Of a DNA stretch of 64,000 nucleotides, positions 1 to 7,498 are shown in pieces (position 1 is the stretch's first letter; every line of letters starts with the position of its first letter). A model generated the notes under the pieces. The model worked only from the letters and a program-made list of their open reading frames with translations. It was not told the origin of the DNA and did not search any database. Source of the DNA: Aestuariispira insulae (GTDB lineage Bacteria; Pseudomonadota; Alphaproteobacteria; UBA8366; Aestuariispiraceae); NCBI RefSeq assembly GCF_003385955.1, contig NZ_QRDW01000013.1:1-64000 (forward strand). The letters are read 5' to 3'. The translations under genes were made by a program, and so were the position numbers.

Positions 1-132
1 TCGTGTGTTTTGATGGTTTGGTTCGCACCGTCATCAAAACCGGTAACTCTCACTCCTTCAAGGAAGCGGTGTCAGATCAGATCGCAACTACTTCAGCTGA
101 AGAATACTGGCCGCATCCTCAGTACCCATCCG

Positions 133-660
133 TCAACTGCCCGCACCGCCTTGTTGTTGCTCTGAACCAACCCGATGGTGAAGGACTTTTTCAATGGCGT
201 TCACCAGAATCCGCCGATCATCCTGGCCCATTTGACTTGCAATATCCTTCACGCTGTTGATCAGGTAAGGATCCAGCTCATTCCGTTTGGCCTTCAAACC
301 CTCCAGCAATGCTTCCAACTCAGCGCGATCAACTGTCTCCCTGGTGAGAAGATCAAGCAAGCGCAGATGGTGATCGCGAAAAGACGGCTGGAATTGGGCC
401 AGGTCTTCACTCAAACGCATTTTGATCCGGGTGACAACCATACGGCCATTTTCCGAAAGATCCGGATAGGCCGTATCGAGCATTAGATTCAAAGCCCGGA
501 TCGGTGGCGGCACATGTGTTCCAACCGCACCCTCAACCTTGGAATGTTCCCCTGCCCCGAACAGCACGTAGGAGGTAACCGCCCCAAGCAAAAACAGATT
601 CAGGCTGAAGGAAAGCAAAAGCATGAGCAACATGCGCTTGCCCAACACGATTTGAGACAT
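133..660 (-). CDS. Membrane-anchored periplasmic sensor-like protein (Spy/ZraP-like helical)
   Basis: A 175-residue protein with one hydrophobic segment near the N-terminus (about residues 8-30, after a short KR-containing stretch). It is followed by an Asp/Glu/Arg-rich helical region with the look of periplasmic heavy-metal-sensor/Spy-type proteins. I chose the ATG at 660 because a GGGAGGA sequence precedes it; an upstream in-frame start would run back into the neighbouring gene. It is the last gene of a run with the anti-sigma-like gene and the ECF sigma gene, so it probably senses an envelope signal and talks to them. The Gln-rich tail is unremarkable. The family call rests on topology and helical composition only, and metal ligands are not obvious. 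Confidence 0.6.
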   Translation of the reverse strand: MSQIVLGKRMLLMLLLSFSLNLFLLGAVTSYVLFGAGEHSKVEGAVGTHVPPPIRALNLMLDTAYPDLSENGRMVVTRIKMRLSEDLAQFQPSFRDHHLRLLDLLTRETVDRAELEALLEGLKAKRNELDPYLINSVKDIASQMGQDDRRILVNAIEKVLHHRVGSEQQQGGAGS

Positions 661-700
661 TATGGACTGTCCTCCCAAACAACACTCATTCGCAAGGCGC

Positions 701-1210
701 TTAAAGCCCCAGCAAATCGAGCAGGGTAAAACCCTCATCGTTACCAGCCACCTGTGTCAAATCCGCCTGCGCATCGCCAAAATGCACATTCATCAATGAC
801 AGTCCCCCTCCGGTAAATACTCCCAAAAACAAACTGGCTGCCAGCACCCCCGCCATCACCATGGCGGATATACCCTGTTGCCTGGATTGTGATCTGATTT
901 TTGCCTGTTCTTCAATTTCATGGCTAACCGACAGGTCATTGGCACAGGCGGCTCCATCCGGTTCGATTTCGTCGATATCCGCCATAATTTTGTCAACAAG
1001 CCCGGAATAATCCCCTTCTTCGACTGCCGGGCCTTTTTCATAACGACTGGCAGCGAGCACACGCTCCACCGCCTGCATTTCATTTAAACTTTCCCAGGCA
1101 TCCGGATTCTCTTCCAGAAAACGTTCGGCGCGACCACGTTCATCGACAGGCCAGCGCTGAAGCCGCCCCCCGTAGGTATCCACAAGGTCTTCAAACTCAT
1201 TTCGATTCAT
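701..1210 (-). CDS. Anti-sigma-like transmembrane protein
   Basis: About 169 residues. The N-terminal half is acidic and helical and carries the YGGRLQRWP signature seen in small alphaproteobacterial proteins next to ECF sigma genes. A single transmembrane segment (about residues 115-137) follows, then a short C-terminal tail. This topology, cytoplasmic sigma-binding domain plus one membrane span, is that of an anti-sigma factor, and the gene lies directly downstream of an ECF sigma gene. I chose ATG 1210; a TTG at 1231 is possible and neither start has a strong ribosome site. The role is inferred from position and topology because I see no ZAS zinc motif. Confidence 0.6.
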   Translation of the reverse strand: MNRNEFEDLVDTYGGRLQRWPVDERGRAERFLEENPDAWESLNEMQAVERVLAASRYEKGPAVEEGDYSGLVDKIMADIDEIEPDGAACANDLSVSHEIEEQAKIRSQSRQQGISAMVMAGVLAASLFLGVFTGGGLSLMNVHFGDAQADLTQVAGNDEGFTLLDLLGL

Positions 1211-1409
1211 GGTCGTGTCAGCTTCTGCCAACGTTTCTATAATTAAAATTTAATATATATTTGCAGTTTAACAACCGCAACTAAAGTGTTTGTGATAAAC
1301 ACCACCGGTAGAGTGAATCGCCACGCGATACTCTTGTAGATTTTTTTTCTAATATAATGATACCGCAAATTCACCGTTGCGGGTCCGGGAAGCCACCGTG
1401 GTTCACGGT

Positions 1410-2204
1410 CTAATAAAGGCTCATATCCTTCAATTCCCGATCGCTCAGCTTGGAATCCGAACGGCCCGCCATCTGTTCCCGCAATTTTTGTCGGCCTCTT
1501 TTCAAGAGGGACTCCAGGGCATTGACCTTGATTTCCATCACTTCCGCACAGCGCGCCGCACTTAAGCCCTCATGATAATAGAGCGCCATGGCCACCTGCT
1601 GCGGCTCCGATAGCCGTCCGATGGCGCTGCGCAATTTCTGCGAGACCTGACGGGTATGAATCTGGGAAACCGCATCCAGACCCCCATCCTCCGGCTCAGC
1701 CACCTCATCCAGGGGATCGAAACTCATCTTGCGCTTGTAATCGATCGACCGATTCACAGTGATCCGATAAAGCCAGGTCGAAAAAGCCGCTTTGCCTGGC
1801 TGCCACTGCTGAGCGTTCTTCCACAATGTCAGAAAGACATCTTGCGCGATATCTTCGGCATCCGACTGGTTCGCGACAAAACGCCGGGCCAACGCCACGG
1901 TCCGGTTGATATAACGCTCCACCAGCTGCCGATAGGCTCTTTTATCCCCGGATTGAACCGCCCGCATCAACTGCTCATCCTGCGCGTCGATGTGATTGAC
2001 GATTTTTTCGCCGTCTTGTTGCGCCGCTTGCTCTTCCGCCACCGGCGACTGGCCGCGCAGGGAGAGTTTCAAGTTCCGGACCTGAGCGATCCGGTCGCGC
2101 AATCGGCGCCCCTGCCCGCCGCCTGTCGGCGCGGTTGGCTGCTCCGTTTCCCGCGCCGAGCCTTCGCCCGGACCTCGCATACCCTCTTCAGCCACGTTAC
2201 GCAT
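1410..2204 (-). CDS. ECF-family RNA polymerase sigma factor
   Basis: 264 residues. After a long, low-complexity basic/Pro/Gly-rich N-terminal extension (about 70 residues) comes a standard group 4 sigma factor. Region 2 is recognisable from DAEDIAQDVFLTLWKN and the WLYRITVNRSIDYKR helix. Region 4 is recognisable from LSEPQQVAMALYYHEGLS and the EVMEIKVNALESLLKRGRQKLRE helix-turn-helix. I chose ATG 2204 because GGGGAGG lies about eight bases upstream; an in-frame GTG at 2228 overlaps that site. It probably directs transcription of an envelope-stress or metal-stress regulon and is held by the membrane anti-sigma-like protein downstream. The N-terminal extension is unusual for the group. Confidence 0.88.
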   Translation of the reverse strand: MRNVAEEGMRGPGEGSARETEQPTAPTGGGQGRRLRDRIAQVRNLKLSLRGQSPVAEEQAAQQDGEKIVNHIDAQDEQLMRAVQSGDKRAYRQLVERYINRTVALARRFVANQSDAEDIAQDVFLTLWKNAQQWQPGKAAFSTWLYRITVNRSIDYKRKMSFDPLDEVAEPEDGGLDAVSQIHTRQVSQKLRSAIGRLSEPQQVAMALYYHEGLSAARCAEVMEIKVNALESLLKRGRQKLREQMAGRSDSKLSDRELKDMSLY

Positions 2205-2313
2205 CGGTCCATCCTCCCCGAGTGACACGGCCAGTTTCTTGCCTATTCATGTAACCCAGGACGCTTCTACGCCGCTGATATCCCCAAGCCTTCATTCGCC
2301 TGTCTCTTTGGTA

Positions 2314-2709
2314 TCAATTCGCTGGCGCTTGCGCGCCTGCATTCACCTGAGACCAGGCATCTCGCATGACCGAGATTTGCTTTGCTAAACTGTCATACAG
2401 CGCTGTGCGGTCTTCTGCCCTGTGCCGCAAGCGTAATTGACGTATGAGACGTTCGTAATAGTTTTCCAGAGTTTTGGCGATGGAGCCACCCTGTTTGTGG
2501 TTCAAACGGCTGCTCATGGCCGAGAAAACTTTGATCACTGTTTCAACCAGTTCAAATTCCTGATCGAACCGTTTTTCCAATCGCGCCTCTTTGGCTTTTT
2601 GCAGATTGATTACGGAACGGTCATACAGCTCTATCACCACGGACAATTCACTGCGTGTGAATTGCGCGCGTCCATAGGCTGACGCCGCTTGAATATAAGC
2701 GCTGTTCAT
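2314..2709 (-). CDS. fliS: Flagellar export chaperone FliS
   Basis: 131 residues, all-helical, matching FliS: an N-terminal AYGRAQFTRSELSVVIELYD segment, a middle helix with the LNHKQGG motif (LdfekGG in the family) and a C-terminal LRLRHRAEDR/AW helix. FliS binds the C-terminus of flagellin in the cytoplasm, prevents premature polymerisation and delivers it to the export gate. Its place downstream of fliD and near two flagellin genes fits this. I chose ATG 2709 (GGGGGC upstream); an in-frame ATG at 2724 would add five residues. Confidence 0.82.
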   Translation of the reverse strand: MNSAYIQAASAYGRAQFTRSELSVVIELYDRSVINLQKAKEARLEKRFDQEFELVETVIKVFSAMSSRLNHKQGGSIAKTLENYYERLIRQLRLRHRAEDRTALYDSLAKQISVMRDAWSQVNAGAQAPAN

Positions 2710-2917
2710 GAGGTGCCCCCGCATCTCTTAGCTAAATCCATTGCTCCGGATATCCCATCCAGCCCGGAACAATGTCGTCCACTCAACGACAAAAAATAAT
2801 TATGCGAATGATTTCGGTCAATCATATTCTTGTCTCCCTTCAATCTTCTGAGCTGAAACTCACCTGTCGAATTCGCTCACGCTCCGGCGTCCTTGCATTG
2901 GTTCATGCAGACCCCAT

Positions 2918-4606
2918 TCAATTATTGTTCGACGCATCAAGCAGTGCCTGAATTTGATTGATCATCAGTTCGGAAGCTTTGATTCGCGCTTCGATTTTCG
3001 CATATTTATCAATCAGATCAGTGTAATATGACTGCGCTTTGGTCTGTAATTCCTGGCTTTCCTCTGTCTTCTCCGCGACCGTTTCCTCAAGTTCATCCAC
3101 CTGCTCTGCCAGCATGCCGGTTTGTGAATCCGCCAGCAGATCCATCAGATAGGAAATACTGTCCGCAATGCCCTGGGAAATGCTTACCGAAATCGCCTGG
3201 GAACTGTTGCCCACATAGGTGAATTGCAACCCTTCATAGGCGGAACCGGCCGCGCCTTTGATCACGCTGCCATTGACCGTGACCATCGCACTATCGCCAT
3301 CGATATCGGCACCCGTCAGGTTCCCGCTGCCGTCAACAGTCACATTAAGCGTGAAATCCATGTCTCCGAATTTGCCCGCATGACCGGTCACTGCGAGTTC
3401 AGAGGAGGAACTGCTGGCCTCAAACCGGAACAGCCCCTTAACCGCGTCCATATTGGTCAAAAGCGCATTTTCCAGCTTGCTCGAATCCACCACCAGCTTG
3501 TTGGAACTGTCAAAAGTGATCCCGAGGTTACCAAGGGAATAGCTCTCGCCGTCCACTTCGACCACTTGCGAGAGATATTCGTAAACCTGCGCGTTGACCG
3601 TTCGCAAAGTGGCATCACCGAACAGCACGGCACTTTCCGACGCAATACCGTCTTCCGTGGTTGCCTGATGGGTCAGGGCAAAATCGCGATAACTGTTATA
3701 GGCTTCCACAAAAGCAGTGATCGCGTTTGAGACCCCACCCAGGTCTTCCTCGATTTCAAAAGTAATCTTGGTGCCCGGCTCCTCGCCATAGAGGCTGAAG
3801 GTCACGCCTTCAATCAGGTCGTCAATATCGTTGTCATCACGTGTGACCGTGATGCCATCCACGACCAAGATGGCCGGTTCGGCCGCCTGAAGCTCGTTCG
3901 TGAAACCGCCCAAACCGTCGGTCACACCAATCGACTGCATGAGATCGTCACCGGAGGTACTGGTGATCGCGATCTCTTCATTGGTGTTTTGGGCGGTCAG
4001 GATCAAACGATAGTCATTCGTGCCAACCTGCAGCACGGATGCAACCACACCAGTGGTCCCCGTTTCTGCATTGATCATGGTCGCCAGCTCAGAAAGACTT
4101 GTCGTGGCATCCACCGAAATGGTCGTGGCCGCCCCGCTGCCTGACGCAATCGTGAAATCACCGGAATATCCTAAATCCGCCGTACTGTCCGCGACTGTGC
4201 CGGATGCAATCTTATGGGCTTCGGCAACTTGGGATACCTCAATTTCATAGGTACCTGCCGTCGCATCAGATGTTACCGACGCGCCAATCAGGCTGTCGGC
4301 GGATGTCGAAGAACTGGAGCTGAAAAAACCAGCTTTGTTATCAAATATGTCGGTTTCGCCATAGCTGCCCGACGTGGTCAGTTGGTTCATGGATGTCTGC
4401 AAACCCTGGAGCAGACTCTGCATCTCCGTATAGGCGGCGATTTGAAGATTATGCTCCTTAACCTCCGTATCGAGGTCATAAGCGGGCTGCAGCTTTGCCT
4501 GATATTGGGCTTCGATCAGGGCGGAATAGTCATAACCACTGGTCCCCGACACATACATCGTCGAGGAATTGGTGTTCAGCGAAACCGAACTATTGATATC
4601 AGACAT
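2918..4606 (-). CDS. fliD: Flagellar filament cap FliD (HAP2)
   Basis: 562 residues. The N-terminus holds the FliD signature (GYDYSALIEAQYQAKLQPAYDL). The middle is Ser/Thr/Asp-rich beta structure (D2-D3), and the C-terminal 90 residues are coiled coil. FliD forms the cap at the filament tip that folds and inserts incoming flagellin. It is secreted through the flagellar type III system, so there is no Sec signal. GGGAAGG lies upstream of ATG 4606. It sits immediately downstream of a flagellin gene, and fliS follows. Confidence 0.9.
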   Translation of the reverse strand: MSDINSSVSLNTNSSTMYVSGTSGYDYSALIEAQYQAKLQPAYDLDTEVKEHNLQIAAYTEMQSLLQGLQTSMNQLTTSGSYGETDIFDNKAGFFSSSSSTSADSLIGASVTSDATAGTYEIEVSQVAEAHKIASGTVADSTADLGYSGDFTIASGSGAATTISVDATTSLSELATMINAETGTTGVVASVLQVGTNDYRLILTAQNTNEEIAITSTSGDDLMQSIGVTDGLGGFTNELQAAEPAILVVDGITVTRDDNDIDDLIEGVTFSLYGEEPGTKITFEIEEDLGGVSNAITAFVEAYNSYRDFALTHQATTEDGIASESAVLFGDATLRTVNAQVYEYLSQVVEVDGESYSLGNLGITFDSSNKLVVDSSKLENALLTNMDAVKGLFRFEASSSSSELAVTGHAGKFGDMDFTLNVTVDGSGNLTGADIDGDSAMVTVNGSVIKGAAGSAYEGLQFTYVGNSSQAISVSISQGIADSISYLMDLLADSQTGMLAEQVDELEETVAEKTEESQELQTKAQSYYTDLIDKYAKIEARIKASELMINQIQALLDASNNN

Positions 4607-4628
4607 CTTTTTGCCTTCCCGATCGTCC

Positions 4629-4679
4629 TAAAAAAATTTTCAAAGCGTTTGGGGGGAGACCGGCCTGACCGGCCTCCCC
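4629..4679 (-). terminator. Terminator-like hairpin after flagellin 1
   Basis: On the minus strand an 11-pair stem (GGGGAGGCCGG with CCGGTCTCCCC, one G-U pair, loop TCAGG) lies just after the flagellin stop. It is followed about 15 bases later by a run of seven T. The gap between stem and T-run makes it less than ideal, but the position after the flagellin gene and before fliD fits a terminator or attenuator. Confidence 0.5.
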
Positions 4680-4689
4680 TCAATACGAC

Positions 4690-5529
4690 TTAGTTGAACA
4701 GGCTCAACAATTGCTGTGACATAGAGTTAGCCTTGGACAACGCGGAAATCGCCGCATTGGTCAAAACCTCGTAGGAAGACAGTTTTGCCTGCTCTTCCGC
4801 CACATCCGCATCGGCAATGGCAGAATTTGCAGAATCGACATTTTCCTTAGACACATCAATGTTATCGGCACGGAATTCAAACCGGGACATGGCCGCACCA
4901 ACAGATGCACGTGCCGCAGCCACCTGCCCGATGGCGGTGTCAATCGCACCGGCCGCCGCCGTAGCATTTGTCTGGTCAGTCACATCCAAAGCGGTCAAGT
5001 CACCGCCCAAGGCATCAGCCGACACGTCGGTCAGGCCAATGGCCAGGGTATCGTTGGTTGTGCTGGTTCCCAGCAGGAAGTTGACATTGGTACCGTCACT
5101 CCAGTCCGTGGTCCCGTCGATCAGGGATTCACCGTTGAACTGGGTGGAGGTCGCAATGGAATCAATTTCCGCAACCAATTCCTGGAATTCCGCGTCGATA
5201 TAAGCGCGTTCGGTAACGGTCACAGCCCCGGACAGGGACTGAGCCGCCAGGGACTTCATACGAACCAGGATATCGCTGATGTTGGAAAGACCGCCGTCGG
5301 CGGTTTCCAAAATCGAGATACCATGGGCCGCGTTTGTGGCAGCCTGGTCAAGAGTACCCGACGTTGCAGACAATTTGGTTGAGACGGCCAGACCCGCCGC
5401 GTCATCAGACGCACGGACAATACGGGAACCGCTGGCAATCTTGGCCAGTGTATCGGTCTGGTTCGCACTGTTCATGTTCAGGTAACGCAAGGTGCTGTTC
5501 GCCGCAATATTCGTTGCAATGGATGGCAT
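4690..5529 (-). CDS. Flagellin, copy 1
   Basis: 279 residues. The conserved D0/D1 N-terminus (MPSIATNIAANSTLRYLNM, then ASGSRIVRASDDAAGLAVS) and C-terminus (NAAISALSKANSMSQQLLSLFN) flank a short D2 region. This is the compact type common in alphaproteobacteria. The protein polymerises into the filament after type III export. ATG 5529 has AAGGAGAG upstream. It is a clear tandem paralogue of the next flagellin (5738-6577), and the two differ mainly in the middle and at scattered positions. Confidence 0.95.
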   Translation of the reverse strand: MPSIATNIAANSTLRYLNMNSANQTDTLAKIASGSRIVRASDDAAGLAVSTKLSATSGTLDQAATNAAHGISILETADGGLSNISDILVRMKSLAAQSLSGAVTVTERAYIDAEFQELVAEIDSIATSTQFNGESLIDGTTDWSDGTNVNFLLGTSTTNDTLAIGLTDVSADALGGDLTALDVTDQTNATAAAGAIDTAIGQVAAARASVGAAMSRFEFRADNIDVSKENVDSANSAIADADVAEEQAKLSSYEVLTNAAISALSKANSMSQQLLSLFN

Positions 5530-5556
5530 CTTATCTCTCCTTCTGAGTTTTGGATT

Positions 5557-5572
5557 TGCGGATTCTTCCGCA
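5557..5572 (-). promoter_or_regulatory. Conserved 5'-leader hairpin of flagellin 1
   Basis: On the minus strand TGCGGA-AGAA-TCCGCA forms a six-pair stem with an AGAA tetraloop about 30 bases before the start codon. The second flagellin leader has the equivalent hairpin at 6607-6620 with the same loop. In Caulobacter FlbT binds flagellin mRNA leaders; that this hairpin is such a site is my inference. Confidence 0.45.
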
Positions 5573-5601
5573 CTACACACGTAACCTTTACGAATCAGCC
5601 T

Positions 5602-5627
5602 CCGGGAAACTGGCGCAAAAAAAATTC
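5602..5627 (-). promoter_or_regulatory. Shared T-run/GCGCCAGT element upstream of flagellin 1
   Basis: Read on the minus strand this is a run of eight T followed by GCGCCAGTTTCCCGG, about 75-100 bases before the flagellin start. Nearly the same element lies at the same distance upstream of flagellin 2 (6654-6674) and, on the opposite strand, upstream of flgD (6692-6715). This suggests a flagellar promoter or activator site. It does not fit the usual sigma-54 TGGCAC-N5-TTGC pattern. Confidence 0.5.
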
Positions 5628-5685
5628 AACGGCTGGATGAAACGCGTTTTCATATCGCCCAAAAGATGAACGGGTCAGGCAGAAC

Positions 5686-5715
5686 AAAAAAAAGGGGCCG
5701 CATTCCTGCGGCCCC
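5686..5715 (-). terminator. Rho-independent terminator of flagellin 2
   Basis: A perfect nine-pair GC-rich stem (GGGGCCGCA with TGCGGCCCC, four-base loop) starts 22 bases after the stop of the 5738-6577 flagellin and is followed on the minus strand by eight T. This is a textbook intrinsic terminator, so the two flagellins are separate transcription units. Confidence 0.88.
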
Positions 5716-5737
5716 AAATTTTGGTATCGACTATCTG

Positions 5738-6577
5738 TTATTGGAACAGGCTCAACAATTGTTGCGGCATCGCATTGGCCTTGGACAACGCGGAAATAGC
5801 CGCGTTGGTCAGGACCTCATAAGACGACAGGGTCGCCTGCTCTTCCGCGACATCCGCATCGGCAATCGCCGATTTGGCTGCGTCGACATTTTCATTTGAA
5901 ACGTCAATATTGTTGGCCCGGAATTCAAACCGTGACATGGCCGCACCCACTGTGGCACGGGCTTCTGCAATCTCACCGATAGCGGTCTCCAAGGCCGATG
6001 CCGCCGCAGCGGCATTGGTCTGGTCAACGACATCCAGGCCGGTAAGGTCACCGCCCAGATTGTCCGCGGAGACATCGGTCAGATTGATCGTCAATGTGTC
6101 GTTGGTTGTACTGGTCCCCAACAGGAAATTGACACCCGTACCGTCACTCCAGTCCGTATTTCCGTCCAACAGGGATTCCCCGTTGAATTGGGTGGAGGTG
6201 GCAATGGAATCGATTTCCGCGATCAGAGACTGAAATTCCGCGTCAACGAAGGCGCGTTCCGTGTTAGTGACCGCGCCCGACAGGGATTGTGCGGTCAGGG
6301 TCTTCATACGAACCAGGATATCACTGATGTTGGAAAGACCGCCATCGGCGGTCTCCAAAATCGAAATACCATGGGCCGCATTGGTGGCAGCTTGACCCAA
6401 TGTCACCGAGGTTGCTGACAGTTTGGTAGCGACGGCAAGACCCGCTGCATCATCAGACGCACGAATGATGCGCGAACCGCTGGCGATTTTCGCCAGAGTA
6501 TCGGTTTGGTTCGCACTATTCATGTTCAGATAGCGAAGCGTACTATTCGCCGCAATATTAGTCGCAATTGATGGCAT
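5738..6577 (-). CDS. Flagellin, copy 2
   Basis: 279 residues, paralogous over its full length to the flagellin at 4690-5529, with identical D0/D1 ends (MPSIATNIAANSTLRYLNM and ALSKANAMPQQLLSLFQ). ATG 6577 follows AAGGAGAAG. It has its own terminator (5686-5715) and its own copy of the shared upstream element and leader hairpin, so it is probably independently regulated. It may be a major or alternative filament subunit. Confidence 0.95.
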   Translation of the reverse strand: MPSIATNIAANSTLRYLNMNSANQTDTLAKIASGSRIIRASDDAAGLAVATKLSATSVTLGQAATNAAHGISILETADGGLSNISDILVRMKTLTAQSLSGAVTNTERAFVDAEFQSLIAEIDSIATSTQFNGESLLDGNTDWSDGTGVNFLLGTSTTNDTLTINLTDVSADNLGGDLTGLDVVDQTNAAAAASALETAIGEIAEARATVGAAMSRFEFRANNIDVSNENVDAAKSAIADADVAEEQATLSSYEVLTNAAISALSKANAMPQQLLSLFQ

Positions 6578-6606
6578 CTTTCTTCTCCTTCTGAGCCGAG
6601 TTTAGT

Positions 6607-6620
6607 GCGAATTCTTCCGC
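6607..6620 (-). promoter_or_regulatory. Conserved 5'-leader hairpin of flagellin 2
   Basis: On the minus strand GCGGA-AGAA-TTCGC forms a five-pair stem, including one G-U pair, with the same AGAA loop as the hairpin in the leader of flagellin 1 (5557-5572), and it lies at a similar distance from the start codon. The base change that turns a G-C pair into G-U keeps the stem. Confidence 0.42.
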
Positions 6621-6653
6621 GCTACTCACACCCCTTCTACGGATATCCGGCCC

Positions 6654-6674
6654 CGATACTGGCGCAAAAAATTC
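6654..6674 (-). promoter_or_regulatory. Shared T-run/GCGCCAGT element upstream of flagellin 2
   Basis: On the minus strand this reads GAATTTTTTGCGCCAGTAT, the second copy of the element found before flagellin 1. It forms a 14-base inverted repeat with the flgD copy: ACTGGCGCAAAAAA at 6658-6671 against TTTTTTGCGCCAGT at 6695-6708. Confidence 0.5.
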
Positions 6675-6691
6675 TAAGAAAATTTTTCTTC

Positions 6692-6715
6692 ATTTTTTTT
6701 GCGCCAGTTTTCCCG
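6692..6715 (+). promoter_or_regulatory. Shared T-run/GCGCCAGT element upstream of flgD
   Basis: A run of eight T followed by GCGCCAGTTTTCCCG, about 100 bases before flgD and oriented towards it. It is the third copy of the flagellin upstream element, so the divergent flagellin and hook genes may answer to the same factor. A second CCAGTTTTC occurs at about 6746-6754. Confidence 0.48.
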
Positions 6716-6817
6716 CGTCCCGCCCGTAACAGGTTTGCACAACGAAAAGTGCACCAGTTTTCAACCGATCGGCTCGTTTAGAAAGACGCACCGGTCTAAG
6801 CACGGGATCCCCGGAAT

Positions 6818-7483
6818 ATGGATGTCTATTCAGTTTCCAGCGGCAGCAGCGCTTACGACACCAGTGCCTATCAATCGAGCATTGACGACAGCTACGACAT
6901 GTTCCTGTCGCTGCTGACCACGCAGTTGCAGAACCAGAACCCGACCGAACCGATGGATTCGGACAAGATCACAGAACAGTTCCTGAATTATTCCAGTATC
7001 GAACAACAGGTCCAGGCCAATAGCATGCTCTCTTCCATGTTGAGCATGATCGAGGATCTGCAAAACGGGAACCCGACCGAATATCTCGGCAAAGAGGTCA
7101 CCTTCTTCAGCAGCACCGCCGCCCTGAAAGATGGCGCGGCTAAATGGACCTACAGCGCCTCTACCGATGTCGATGAGGTCGCCGTGGTGATCAAGGATGC
7201 CGACGGCAACAAGGTTTATTCGGAAACCGTGACCAGTGCCGAGGCCGGCATGAACGATTTCACCTGGGACGGTGTTGGTACCGACGGCACCGAATACACA
7301 AATGGCGATCTTTTCACCATCAGCCTTGAAGAAACCGTTGGCGACACAACCAAAGCCATCAGCAGCATCAGCACCACCGGAATTGTCGAAAAGGTCGACT
7401 GGTCCAGTGGCAGCCACATTCTGACCGTGGATGGACAGCTTGTCGGGTCCAGTAAGGTCGGCGCCATCGCGTCGGCGCAATAA
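6818..7483 (+). CDS. flgD: Flagellar hook assembly scaffold FlgD
   Basis: 221 residues. The N-terminal region has the conserved MFLSLLTTQLQNQNPTEPMD motif, with a SIEQQVQANSML helix. This is followed by a FlgD Ig-like/Tudor beta domain (YLGKEVTF..., TWDGVGTDGTEYTNGDLFTISL) and a C-terminal segment with VDWSSGSHILTVDGQ. FlgD caps the growing hook and guides FlgE polymerisation, and is shed later. flgE follows after a 15-base gap, so the two are cotranscribed. Confidence 0.92.
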   Translation: MDVYSVSSGSSAYDTSAYQSSIDDSYDMFLSLLTTQLQNQNPTEPMDSDKITEQFLNYSSIEQQVQANSMLSSMLSMIEDLQNGNPTEYLGKEVTFFSSTAALKDGAAKWTYSASTDVDEVAVVIKDADGNKVYSETVTSAEAGMNDFTWDGVGTDGTEYTNGDLFTISLEETVGDTTKAISSISTTGIVEKVDWSSGSHILTVDGQLVGSSKVGAIASAQ

Positions 7484-7498
7484 AGGAGGAATTTAATC

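Noticed and set aside
3-260. 85-codon frame at the left edge on the plus strand
   Set aside because: It is mostly antisense to the sensor-like gene and shows no motif. The first 132 bases hold no gene I can support.
1286-1302. GTGTTT/AAACAC hairpin between the sigma and anti-sigma genes
   Set aside because: Six pairs and no T-run; too weak to call a terminator.
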